Part shown: piece by piece, positions 32,228 through 42,764 of the stretch
Position numbering within the stretch: position 1 is the stretch's first letter
Layout: each line of letters starts with the position of its first letter
Assembly (NCBI GenBank): GCA_902806565.1
Contig: CADCXA010000031.1
Span: 372,001 to 436,000, forward strand
Reading direction: 5' to 3'
Length of the DNA stretch: 64,000 bases
Source: Hypoxylon rubiginosum
Lineage: Eukaryota > Ascomycota > Sordariomycetes > Xylariales > Hypoxylaceae
Made by a program: the position numbers and the translations under genes
The notes under the pieces: model-generated
The model's database searches: none
What the model was told of the DNA's origin: nothing
What the model saw: only the letters and a program-made list of their open reading frames with translations

Positions 32228-33396
32228 ACATTGGATTTCAGGACTCTTCCAAGGTTTTTAGGTAGAATAATACAAATCAGGGTGGCACATAATACTGAGA
32301 AAGTCAGTATCGTGGAGAAAAGTAACGTATCGGTGTAATTAACTTCTCTTTATTTTATTAGTACTACCACAATTTCAGCGGCCAATAAAACACTTAAAAT
32401 CGCCTTACACTTTTTAATTTTTTCTTTTATAATTCTATTATAACAAGGTTTATAAAAATGTAAATAATATAGAAAGGTTATATAAAATAAGGTTTTTTAA
32501 GTTATATTTTCTTTTTTAAAAGGTGGTGAAAAAGGGTAAATAAATCTATAAAGAATTTATCAGATATGCGAAGGACAGGTCACGCAGCTATCTTAATAAA
32601 CAACACCCCAACTAAACCTAAGACATATATTCCATAGCAATAGAGCACTTTCCATCGGCCGGTAGAGCTCCTCTAACCGCATAATGGCCCAGTGGTTAGA
32701 GTATGAGAACCGGCCCCGCCCCGCGCCTGGCCCCTCAGTAAAATCCTCCCGAGGATTTTCGTAAGCCAGGTTCGAGCCGGCGGGGCTCGAACCTGGCTGA
32801 GCTTTTGCATTTTTTTTCACTTGTTATTATGAATTATGAAGTCAATTTAATTTGATGTTACTAATGAAATACGAAGTAGTATGCCAGGTTGTTATCATTA
32901 ATGCAGACATCTCCTCTTATTATTAGCTCTAGAATAGGCGAAATGCAGTAACCACTAGTCGTCCTGGTTATGTCGCTATCTTATTTGCCAATACAAGCTG
33001 ACAAGGCATCTGACCCTTCTTCCGAAGTCAGGAGAAGATCCCCCCGCTGTGGATCTGTCGACACACGCGATGCGATTGAGATGGCCTATCAGTTAAGTCC
33101 AACACGCTATGGAAAGGAGAAGGATGCAAAGGATCCACATACCATAGTCCTGATCTTGACACCACCGGGTCCCGGACACCACAAGCATAAAACATGGGCT
33201 AGGCCGCCTGTCTGGCGCGATTTTGACCTATTTGGGAATGCTACTTGGGGGCGGAACAAGTTTGATACCTTTTCCTTTCTGATTGAACAAGTTATATAAA
33301 TTTCAATTCTCAAAAGATCAAGTCAGTCAAGGCATTTGTTGAAAGTTAGGTTCTGTTAGGCATCCAGGGAAAACGAACCTGCACAATCAAGCGACA
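32228..33396. other. AT-rich intergenic region with a Pol III-type element
   Basis: About 1.2 kb. 32330-32560 is very AT-rich low-complexity sequence. The tRNA-derived element at 32683-32822 is listed separately. A 109-residue ORF at 32970-33299 includes the GCGCGATTTTGACC motif and has no family signal; I do not call it. Confidence 0.4.
32683..32822 (+). ncRNA. tRNA-derived, Pol III-type element with two hairpins (SINE-like)
   Basis: An A box (TGGCCCAGTGG at about 32686) matches the tRNA D-arm consensus, and a B box (GTTCGAGCC at about 32770) matches the T-arm consensus, about 80 bases apart. A run of T (32810-32818) follows at the distance expected of a Pol III terminator. Between and around the boxes lie two perfect hairpins: aaaatcct-cccg-aggatttt (about 32739-32760) and agccaggttcgagcc with its exact complement ggctcgaacctggct (about 32767-32800). 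The second hairpin duplicates the B box in inverted form. A normal cloverleaf cannot be drawn, so it is a tRNA-related SINE or a rearranged tRNA, not a tRNA. Confidence 0.45.
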
Positions 33397-35658
33397 ATGC
33401 ACCCCTTCGCAGATCTAACGGCCGCCGAAATTGGTCGGGCGCGCAATATCGTCCAGACACAGCACCCAAAAACACTATTATCTTTCAAGGCCATAACTTT
33501 AGAAGAGCCACCTAAGATCTTGATGCTAGAATATCTGGCAGCAGAACATTCAGGGACGACTGCACCATGTCCTGACAGAATTGCATACTGCGCATATTAT
33601 TTTCGGGGCACGGTAAGTACGGAAAGGCCAACATCCATCTTTGAACAGTGTAACTGAGGTCCGACAGACACGATTTTTCAGTGCGCTGGTGAACTTGAGC
33701 ACCAGTGAGGTCCAAGAAACCGAGCACAAAGGCGATGGCATTCATGGCAATGTTGACTTCGACGAAGTCCTTGAAGTCGAGAAAGCAGTCATGAAGTGTC
33801 CAGAGGTTCAAGCAGAAATTGCCAGATTGATGCTACCAGATCATCTGGAAGTAATCCCAGAACCTTGGGGTTTCGGTTCGGACGGAGTCAGCGATCTCAA
33901 CCGCTGTTTCCAGGTGTACATGTTCGTACGCGAGAAAGGAAATCCCGATAGCAACCACTACGCCCGACCTCTCGCTTTTTCGCCCATATTTGATCCCGTG
34001 GCGATGAAGCTTGTCAAGATACAGCATATCTCCACTAGCGCCGGCCATGATGTTGGGAAACCGGATACGTACAAAGAGACGTCCCCAAATGAATACATCC
34101 CAAGCGAGGTTGCACTGAGAGGCGACCTTGAGCCGCTACAAGTCGTCCAGCCAAATGGGCCTAGCTTCAAGATCAGCAAAGACCGGGTTCTCAAATGGCA
34201 GAAGTGGCATATGCGACTCGGGTTCAACTATCGTGAGGGGCTTGTGCTGAGAGATGTTTGCTACGACGGTCAGCCGCTTTTCTACCGGATAAGTTTGAGT
34301 GAGATGTGTGTACCTTATGCAGACCCTCGATCGCCTTATCATCGCAAGATGGCTTTTGATCTTGGAGACGTCGGTGCCGGAATGGTGTGCAATAACCTTA
34401 AGCTGGGATGCGACTGTTTGGGTAGTATTGCATACCTCGGTGGCCTGGTCTGTAATCGGGACGGCCAACCTGTTCTCAAGGACAACGCAATATGCATCCA
34501 CGAGCAGGATAATGGCATAGGTTGGAAGCACACCAACTATCGGACAGATAGTAAGTTTCTATACCTGTAATGACGAGTATGTTTGGTGCTAACAAGGAAT
34601 CAGACGCTTTTGTTGTTAGGAATAGGGAGCTTGTCATCCAGACTATTCTGACAGTATCAAATTACGAGTAAGGGCTCCCCTCACTCTGCGAAGTTCATTG
34701 TACCTAAGAGTACTAACCAGATTCGAAGGTATATTCTTATGTTCATCTTCAATCAAGCAGGCGATATCGAATATCAGGTCCGAGCCACTGGCATTCTCTC
34801 GACATCAGCTATAGATGAGGGAGTCACCGTTGACTTTGGGACTGTAGTTCACCCAGGAGTACTTGCGGCTCATCACCAGCATATCCTGTCCCTTCGAATT
34901 GATCCTCTTATTGGAAGTTACTCACACGGCAATACCGCCGTGAAGCAGGAGGCCGAAGCGATGCCATTGGATGATTATAATCCTCATGGTAATGGATATC
35001 GTGTGGTGAAGTCTGATATTACCACTGAGGGCGGGCATGATCTGGACTGGGCCAAGTCACGCGTGTTTTCAGTTAAGAACCCCCATATGCTGAACCCCGT
35101 GAATGGCTTGCCCATTTCGTATAAGCTCATGTTTCCCCCTGTTCCACCTTTACTATCCCACCCTTCCAGCTTCAATGCCAAAAGGGCCGAGTTCGCCGAT
35201 CATCATCTATACGTCACCAAATACCGCCCAGACGAGCTGTTCTCTGGTGGCAAATTCACAAATCAGAGTAAGTCTCACAAGCTACTAGTTGCATAAATGT
35301 ACAGATCACTAACTACCTTTATTATTATCAATCAGGTAGAGGAGACTCGGGTATCAAGAACTGGATTGCCAAACATCAGGCGGATACTGCCGATGAAGAC
35401 ATTGTTATCTGGGTTCAATTTGGGTTAAACCACGTTCCTCGCATTGAAGATTTTCCTGTCATGTAAGAAACTCTTCACCCAGCACATAACGAAGTGATAG
35501 CTAACCCCAGGTTTAATAGGCCAGTGGAAACAGTCAGCGTTCATCTAAAGCCCGCCAACTTCTTCTCGAGAAATCCAGCAATTGACGTTCCGCCCTCAAC
35601 TCAGGCAACAAATCGATCCGTTCTGGTTCAAAAGGACACGGAATGTTGCAAGCTATAG
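33397..35658 (+). CDS. Copper amine oxidase (TPQ-dependent)
   Basis: Six exons: 33397-33612, 33668-34550, 34604-34667, 34729-35267, 35336-35462 and 35520-35658; 655 residues, normal for the family. The topaquinone precursor is Tyr about 387 in VSNYEY, split by the intron after GA; the catalytic base Asp about 303 is in KMAFDLGD; CDCLGSIAYLGG is present. Copper ligands are HHQHILSLR and the later His in GLNHVPR. Reaction: primary amine plus oxygen and water gives aldehyde, ammonia and peroxide. The acceptor of intron 3 is the second AG after the branch site, needed to keep NYEY in frame. No signal peptide; a peroxisomal or cytosolic enzyme is likely. Next to an amidase, it could use the released amine. 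Confidence 0.9.
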
Positions 35659-35970
35659 TCTATAGCCCATGCGTTCGCGGTTCTCTGCGGGTATGGTAGG
35701 CATGATACTGCATGATAACAGTTGATCGAAGGTGGAAGAGCTTGAGGTCCTAGATTTATACAGTTAGACACAATATCAGACATATAATTTACGTAGTTCA
35801 ACTGCTTTACGACATCAGTCAGGTGAGAACTAGCGTCTCATTTTAGATTTTTCACTTTTCAGATATCTCATTTCGCTCGATATTCGGTAGCTCTTTCGAC
35901 CAAGACGGAGTCTTCAAAGCAGATATCTTCGAGTACTCACTATGGCAAGCGGGTCTAAAGAATTTGTACG
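35659..35970. other. Intergenic, no supported feature
   Basis: About 310 bases between two co-directional genes; nothing discrete seen. Confidence 0.3.
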
Positions 35971-36822
35971 ATGACAACTACACCGCCTTCAACAGTGCGC
36001 TCGACCCTATCATCAGACGAGTCGGCCAACCAACCCATCATCCAAATCCCGAATAGAACATTTGTGACAAACGAGACTTTCTTTAAATTCAAAGATGGGG
36101 ACCAACACAGCGATCGATACAACATTCCTGATATACCTTTCGATCTAATCATGTCCCTAGTTCCCCATATCGGCATCCGGTGCCGTGTCATTTCAACCCT
36201 TGGAACGGCGGAGCTCAACCCGGGGCCGTCCACTTTTCACTCCTTCGAACAGTCACCCAGCCCTCCATCCAGCCCCTCTATGGAGGACACTCCGACTCCT
36301 CGCCTAGGAGTTATTGCACAGAAGACCATGATGGGTCGCTACTTAGAGATTTTCACTGCTACTAGCTCCCCTGCTCCGATTACGACGTCTAACTCATACT
36401 TACATCAAAATTATGTTCAGCCGCAAATGCTGCAGAAATCTATCATGCTGGCGTATGCTATGGAAGTCCTACAGCTCATGTACGATGGCACGTATGGGTT
36501 TGGGGGCGCCTGAATCGGTGCGAATTTGACGTCGTCGAGACCGGAGAAGGTATTGGTGGCTGGGAGAATATCGCAACGTGCAGTGACGGTGGTCTTTGCC
36601 ATCTGGGCTGCCGGCTCTGTATCGTTGGGGACTTTCTACGGATTTCGTCGAAGATGGTCTAACTCGTTGGATGGGTATAGTTTCTTCCGGTTTGGCGTGG
36701 AGTTGGCGGATGAGGTAAAAGAGAAACCGGACTTCCTGAATGCCAGGGAATTCCATGACAGTAAGACGCTGAGGTCTCTACCGGGCTTGATTGGAGAACA
36801 TGCGGCAAATCGGAAACGATAA
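35971..36822 (+). CDS. Hypothetical membrane protein with an in-frame TGA or a 48-base intron
   Basis: ATG 35971 opens 180 codons to TGA 36511-36513; the same frame continues without another stop to 36822. The N-terminal part is Ser/Thr/Pro-rich and hydrophilic, while the downstream part carries one membrane segment (AVTVVFAIWAAGSVSLGTFYGF). A 48-base intron, GTATGG (36491) to GTCGAG (36538), would remove the stop and keep frame, giving about 267 residues; the donor is weak but acceptable. Without it the gene ends early. No family is recognised. Confidence 0.4.
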
Positions 36823-37143
36823 GTAGAGTCGGATGATATAATTACGTAGGAAACAGAAGCTGTAAAGGGGGGTTCTGTGAGCATATCTAAGGAAAGAAGT
36901 TCTAAAGTTGTAGCTAAAACGAATGCTCTATATGACACTCATAACTAGACCCTGCCACTTACACAAGCAATCTACCGACAATGTCTATCAAAACGTTGCT
37001 ACCTGCCATAATTCCTTTGCTTCCGCCCCTGCATTGAAATGAATGAAGCCCTCGTCATCAAACCGGCCAGACAAGACCACGTAATAGAAGCTGAATACAA
37101 TAGGAAAACACTAGCGCCAACTAGGTAGATCCCAAGTGTAAAG

Positions 37144-37833
37144 CTAAATATCAAAGCCCGACAGGTCGATAGGGTGCATCATGTCCTGGTGTTCATCAAG
37201 ATCGACTTGGCGAAGGTAGCCATTGGGGCCCCACTTATTGCAACCCGGGAAAAAGCATTCGAATAGGGGCTGCTGCACGCCACCCATGCCTTGGCCCTCA
37301 ACCGTCTCATTGGTCTGGCTTCGCAGCAGCTTATTGGCGGTCTCGATCTTGTGATGACCTTTGAGGTGCTGGATAAGATCATCGTAACGACGAAAGGCCC
37401 TCTCACCCTGGCGGTCGTAGCAGTAGTCGCAGGGGAATTGAGGCATGTTGCTGGATTGCGTGGTGATATGGCGGTTCAGGGCGTCCAACCTCGTGAATTT
37501 GGTTCCACAGACGCAGCCGTATGGCTTATGGTTTTGTGAACCGTGGTTTCGAAGTTGGGTGGCATTCCCGAAAACTGCAGGACAGCTGCAGCAGCTGAAT
37601 GGAATGGCCAGTCTATCGAGGCAGATTTCAATTAGCACGGGAAAAAAAAAAACTTACCGATCCTCCGGCAGGTCAATCGGCATCTCAAAGATGCCAGCCT
37701 GCTGGGAGGGACCAGCAATTTGCTGTATATCGTTATGCAACGTCCTATGCATACTGTCATCGTTGTATGAGGCGGTGCTGGCGGCGTCGATGCCTGATTG
37801 CCAGTAGGGAGGTAGCTGGTTGTACTGGGCCAT
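37144..37833 (-). CDS. C2H2-type zinc-finger protein
   Basis: Exons 37833-37658 and 37612-37144 (45-base intron with a 10-base A/T run next to the donor) encode 214 residues. Three to four finger-like units are seen: FSCCSCPAVFGNATQLRNHGSQNH, YGCVCGTKFTRLDALNRH, FPCDYCYDRQGERAFRRYDDLIQHLKGHH and FECFFPGCNKWGPNGYLRQVDLDEHQDMMH. The spacings are irregular, as in many fungal C2H2 proteins of unknown target. The N-terminal 55 residues are polar and probably disordered. It is likely a nuclear DNA-binding protein; its targets are unknown. Confidence 0.75.
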
Positions 37834-38449
37834 GATGACTAAGCTTCCCGCAACAAGATTTCGAAATATTTTGACGCTTCCCTGGCTAAATGCCGTACAA
37901 ACTTTCCTTGGCCACGGGTAGGTCACAAGCTGGATCTTGTATCTAGGCCCAGATTTGCTAGCCAAGCAGTGCGAGGCTCTACTTGGGTACATAAAAATAC
38001 TTAGCGAGTTGCACAGGGTGTCAGGGGTAGGGTGGAAGTAGGGTGGAAGAGCTGCAAGTATCCTGCATGCAGGAATATGCAGGAATATGCCACCCTACGG
38101 AGCCTTACATTGCCTTAGGCACATGGCCAAGTTTTCACGAATGGAATGCGACAAAGCTTTTGAATCTGCAAACTTTGGCAAAAACAAGATTCTAAAGCAA
38201 AAGTCTCGGGCCGGTATATTCACCGGTCAATGACTTTAACTTAACGTCCTAATTTGAGGTGGTGATATTATTCTCAAGGGGGATAAGACATATCTACTTT
38301 AAAATATCAAGATCTCCCCCTTATCCACAGCTACCTAACATACAGTATACCGAACTAGACGGGAGATTGCCGCATATGTTAGGTCTGGCGCTTTCCCCTT
38401 ATTCGGTATGCCATAGCGGAAGAGCTAACTTGGCAGCTCCAAGAACAGC
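37834..38449. other. Intergenic with short tandem duplications
   Basis: About 615 bases. Short duplications are visible (tagggtggaagtagggtggaag at about 38030; gcaggaatatgcaggaatatgc at about 38070). No gene. Confidence 0.4.
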
Positions 38450-39301
38450 CTACTCTGCCGGCCTGGAGCTGAAAGACGGAGGGGGCACAAGGGGGTAGGA
38501 ATCGGGACCGGCCGTACTGGTGCGGATAATGCAGGCGCTGCATATCTCATGCTCCGAGGACTTTCCATCATCGACTGGGGCGAAAAAACCAATGCGAGGG
38601 CATTCATGATGAGCCTGGCGACACCACTTCATCTCGACGGTAATGTACTTGCCGGTAACATGGTTATTGCAATACGTACAGATCAAACCGTGTGCTTCGA
38701 CTTGAGGGTTGTTGATGCGACGATGGGCGGCTCGAGGAATGTAGCAGATACTGCAGACGAAGTACATATCTTTCATATCGAAGTGATCATTCCCGGAGGG
38801 GTTCGGATGGATTCGGACGGCGCTAATTTGATTGTCACCACCTGGCCTGGGCCTGAGTGGCTCGATGCACTGTGTGGGCGAGACCTCTTCGTCGGCCCGG
38901 CGAGCGGCTCCGTGATCAGCCTGGGCAGTCGGTGGAACATTCTCAGGTTTGCCTCGCTGAGCCGGGAAGGCTGGCAGAGGAGCCTGGGGTGCGGGTCGAA
39001 TAGGAACGCCAGTCGAAGCTGCCAATAGGTATTCCAAGGTTACCTCGCTCAAAGGCGGATGACGGGCTTGTCGATAAAGCTGACGTGATCGTTCAGCATG
39101 GCGTTTCGAGCATTCTGTGCATCTTTCCGTCGTAGCGGTAGAGAAGTCACTGTCGGCCTTCCATTTGTGGCACCGGGGACACCAACGAGGATGTGCTTCT
39201 TTTAGACGATCGGGAATCGGAGGGCGTGGGTTTCGAGGGCGACCGTGACGTCCACCACCGTCGCTAGAAGGGGCAGACGAACCGGCCGAGGTAGAAGCCA
39301 T
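38450..39301 (-). CDS. Cys/His-rich putative zinc-binding protein
   Basis: Single exon, 283 residues. An N-terminal module RWCPRCHKWKADSDFS...RCTECSKRH (residues 40-68) has two CxxC knuckles 20 residues apart. After a Pro-rich linker, the C-terminal half holds three more sites: FVCSICYIPRAAH, LICTYCNNHVTG and WCRQAHHECPRIGF...EHEICSACI. The WC-x-x-x-H...C-x2-C pattern near both ends suggests an internal repeat of the same zinc module. No named family is certain. A Ser/Gly-rich N-terminus and Pro-rich linkers point to disorder between modules. Probably a binding protein, not an enzyme. Confidence 0.65.
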   Translation of the reverse strand: MASTSAGSSAPSSDGGGRHGRPRNPRPPIPDRLKEAHPRWCPRCHKWKADSDFSTATTERCTECSKRHAERSRQLYRQARHPPLSEVTLEYLLAASTGVPIRPAPQAPLPAFPAQRGKPENVPPTAQADHGAARRADEEVSPTQCIEPLRPRPGGDNQISAVRIHPNPSGNDHFDMKDMYFVCSICYIPRAAHRRINNPQVEAHGLICTYCNNHVTGKYITVEMKWCRQAHHECPRIGFFAPVDDGKSSEHEICSACIIRTSTAGPDSYPLVPPPSFSSRPAE

Positions 39302-39663
39302 GGAGCGGAGTGCGTATTTTTGTGAAAGATGAGGTGGAGCGATGGGTCCAGAATGATTGGAAGAAAGGCGTAGAAAGAATTACTTTTAGAAGATTTTTTA
39401 GGAGACTACCATTGCGGATGAGAGTGGTTACATTGTTCTATTGTGAGAAGAAAAATATAAATTCAAATAAGCTTTAGTGGGCTCAAGGCGTGAAAAGGAA
39501 GGTCATCCGCACTTGTTACGTATAGTAACTTCCCAAGTCTTTGGTCGCAGAACGAGGAAGTGTTTACCTCTTCTAGGTTCCGCCTGCCCTAGCCGCCTCC
39601 CGTGTTAGAAGCGTGAGAGCTCATCGTCTGACTCGTGGTAGTATATCCACTATATTATCATAA
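39302..39663. other. Intergenic, no supported feature
   Basis: About 360 bases between the Cys-rich gene and the FAD-oxidase relic; nothing discrete seen. Confidence 0.3.
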
Positions 39664-40560
39664 CTATCTGCGTATTGTGAGCTTAACGCTACCTTCAGGA
39701 TAGCGATGGTCGTATTTCCCCTTGATTGCTATGAGGCGCGCATAGTTAGACCCGTAGAACTGCGCCTCCCAATCATCCGGTACGAAGTTGGCTTCGTTCA
39801 AGTATGTTTCGGAATTCGGCGTGACGGCTTTAAGGGCCGGCGTGATTTCGTTCACGAGGACATGTTCCCGACGCTCTATCTCTGTGCGAGGGACGATCCA
39901 GTCCCAGGGCATGGCGACGATGACCTGAAAAGCAGCGGCGCGCCACGCGGGCAGCACCGCGTTGTCAGCTACCGGAGCTACGGAGAGCGTCCCACCGTAG
40001 TCGCGGCGGAGCTGTTCGAGGTATGCGGCCCATTCGCGCGTCAAACAGCTATTGGGGGTGCAGAGGTCCAATAAAATGAGCTCCAGAAGAGCGCGATCCT
40101 CGACGGCACTCGATGGCACTCTGACCGGGCGCAACTAGGTTGTATATCCCGAATCCGCCGTTAGTCAGGTTGTAAGCAATAGTCTGTCCATAATTTCGGT
40201 TGAATAGCTCAACGGCCTTCCAGAAAACGTCACTCCCCGTCGTTACGTTATCGAAGGCCAGATAGGTATCCACCCCCGACTTGGCCTGGGCCGTCCTTAT
40301 GCAAGCGTGCCGTCATGCTGAGCACGACGGCGAAGGTTCCGACGTCTCTCCCCACTGAGCACCTAGTATAGATCGCTGTTGGGTTCAGGGGTAGCGATGA
40401 GGTGCTTGCCATTCGCCATGACTACCTCCTACTTTGACACATTATTGGCGGCCAGATCGTACCGGCTGGGTAGGCCGGAACGACCTCTCCCTAACGTGTA
40501 GCCCTCAGCAATGCCGACTGACCAACAACTGCCACCGAGAACGCGATACCCTTCGCTGTC
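39664..40560 (-). pseudogene. FAD-linked (BBE/berberine-bridge-type) oxidoreductase, dead copy
   Basis: The minus strand carries consecutive family segments: LGGSCWSVGIAEGYTLGRG (about 40530), EVVMANGKHLIATPEPNSDLY (about 40420), GTFAVVLSMTARLHKDG in another frame (about 40330), a middle part to 40049, and the BBE C-terminal YLNEANFVPDDWEAQFYGSNYARLIAIKGKYD (about 39780). At two places where the family has Trp (before EVV and after SDLY) there is TAG, and the frame shifts at least twice. The N-terminal FAD-binding half is not recognisable. TGG to TAG changes are the transition expected of repeat-induced point mutation or plain decay. Not functional. Confidence 0.6.
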
Positions 40561-40728
40561 TGCAAGGCGATTGAGAAACGCTGGTTCTCAGGAAACTATG
40601 GCGGGCTCACGGGAAAGCTGAGTAGTCTTTAACATGCTTCATCGGTCAAATCAGACTCCAAACCGTGATTCTACGATTCTAAGCCCTTAGTCTACAAGCA
40701 GTCGGATCGGATTAACCTACCGGCCGAG

Positions 40729-40759
40729 CCCCTGAACCCCTGAACCCCTGAACCCCTGA
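40729..40759. repeat. Tandem repeat of cccctgaa, four copies
   Basis: Four consecutive 8-base units, the last ending in ccctgac. It is not the ascomycete telomere repeat. A simple satellite with no evident role. Confidence 0.7.
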
Positions 40760-42721
40760 CAGCGATAACGACATATGTTGATTCAAGGAAGATTCAACTC
40801 ACCATCTTCATCTGCCTTGGGCACGAACACAATATTCGGAAGTAATTGCTCTTAAAAGACAATGATAATTACCCCGACCAGGGTATTGCGCTGTAATAAG
40901 AAGTAGGAGAGTTCTTGGGCTATTTTTACGAATTGATGGAAGTATTCACGCAGATAATAGACATGATTAGACTGTCACGAAACAGCAGCACTGTAATAAG
41001 GTTACGGCTATCGCCATCCCTTATCGAAGATGGTATATGCTGACCTTGTTAAACTATTTGTAGAAGTAGCTAGCCGGATTCGAATAGAAGGGCGCGCCTA
41101 GTATGAGACGAGTGATTGAACAAAAGTAAAGCGATGTGATGCGTTCGGATCAAGGAGATGTAGGGCCATTTTCAGTAACCCTTCTACGTTTAGGGAGAAT
41201 AAGACGATATTCCTCAACAAGTTGTTGTTAGCACATCAAAATATTAACTCTAGGATGACGATTAGGGAGTAAGAAGGCACGGTAGTCTTCGCCCGTGATA
41301 TTACGATATGCGACAGTCACTACTTTGTTTATGCTAGAGTGTTAGGCAATACCCCTTTTTGACGGTTGGGCTAACCCTTCCTCTATGCATCAGGTCATAG
41401 CAACCAATCAAATTAGTCTTACTGCGTTGGGTTGCTTCTAGGAAGCCTGTACCTAAAGAGTCGCGATTTGCTAGGAGATGCATGAGGTTGCAATGCAGCC
41501 TGCATGATACAAGCTTCTATGATAGGTATTGCTTCGCCAATACAATCACTGGGTGTTGGCAAATTTCCTTGCTTGACGTAGCTTTGCCTCACGTAAGAGC
41601 AGCTCGGGATCTAGTCCTCTATGGATTTCTAAAACTTTCTCTTACTGCCTAGATAGAATATCGCAGTCACTTACCAATGCTTATCCTAAACCCCCATTTT
41701 CTCGGCCATGAGATATCATTTAGCACAAACCCCTTTCCCCCTTGTCGACTCACTGTCGAGAAGGCTGTTCAGCTCCACCCGTGAGTGCCAGGTACCTAGG
41801 TATCTTGTCATCTTCTTTCGGGCACAATTCCACGTATCAAGGTGTGAATAGCAACCTAACGTTCTACAAAGTCTAAGTGCATAGCTGAACAAATTCTCAC
41901 TACGACAGCATGCTTTACCGACGATCGAACGGATCAAAACTGCTCACGGAAAATCTAACATATGAACGCCATAGTTTACAAGATATTCGTTACTGCAAAG
42001 TAACACTCCGGGACTCTCGTGAGTTGACAGACGGTACGCCGAGAATAAAGCGAATCATAATACTCTAGAAAGAAGGCTACTAGGTACCTAGGTAAGCAAC
42101 GAGCCATAGTATTTAACTAGTAGCCTAGGAGATAGATGAGCTTTCGCTATATGCCTGCCTATTTCTCAAGGCATCACAGACTTTCGTATCAAACCTAGAT
42201 TGCCTGAACGGAAGGCTCAAATAACCATGAGGTTTGCTAGCTTCACTAGGTACCTAGTAGATCGAACGATCCCATGTACCCCCATCAAACTGTCCTAACC
42301 ATATTGACAAGTATAAATCTTTTACATAACCTTTAGGGAGGTTGGGACGGTCGTGGACTGTAAATTATTCCTGCCTACATCCCTACCTACATCGGTAGTC
42401 TTCTTACTCGATATGTACCTACCTACTTGCTTTCGACTTGGTGGTCATGACAACACGCCAAGATATAATCTCTCGCGGCTCTGCTATAACAAGATCAGAT
42501 CTATTCTCTAGCGCCCTAATACTTTTCGTGGCGACCGCTTCGGGTGCTACATGCCTGTTACTCATTTCTTCGGCCATGTTCCTAGTTCTCCATGTACAGC
42601 AGCAGCTGTATCGTCGGCAGTAAGCGTTGTACATTCAGAAGTAGGCAGCGTCAGGATTCTAACCTTTCGGCCCCTGCTTCTGAGACCATATATAGGGGCT
42701 GGATTCGGAGAACAAGGAGCC

Positions 42722-42764
42722 TCAGTGCTAGGTACCTAGGTAGGTATGTATAGGTATAGGTAGC
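42722..42764. repeat. ACCTAGGT/GGTA palindromic microsatellite tract
   Basis: Composed of aggtacctaggtaggtatg and tataggtataggtag. This is the longest of many tetranucleotide tracts of the same kind in the window (also near 6650, 16400, 20580, 41800, 42083, 42249, 43628 and 48930), all intergenic. They are self-complementary and can form hairpins. Confidence 0.6.

Noticed and set aside
32970..33299. 109-residue plus-strand ORF
   Set aside because: Includes a dispersed motif, starts in AT-rich intergenic DNA and has no recognisable domain.
21445..35658. Secondary-metabolite cluster in the classical sense
   Set aside because: No PKS, NRPS, terpene synthase or prenyltransferase frame is present; the genes fit nitrogen catabolism better.
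40729..40759. cccctgaa repeats considered as an internal telomere tract
   Set aside because: The unit is not TTAGGG or a near variant and there are only four copies.
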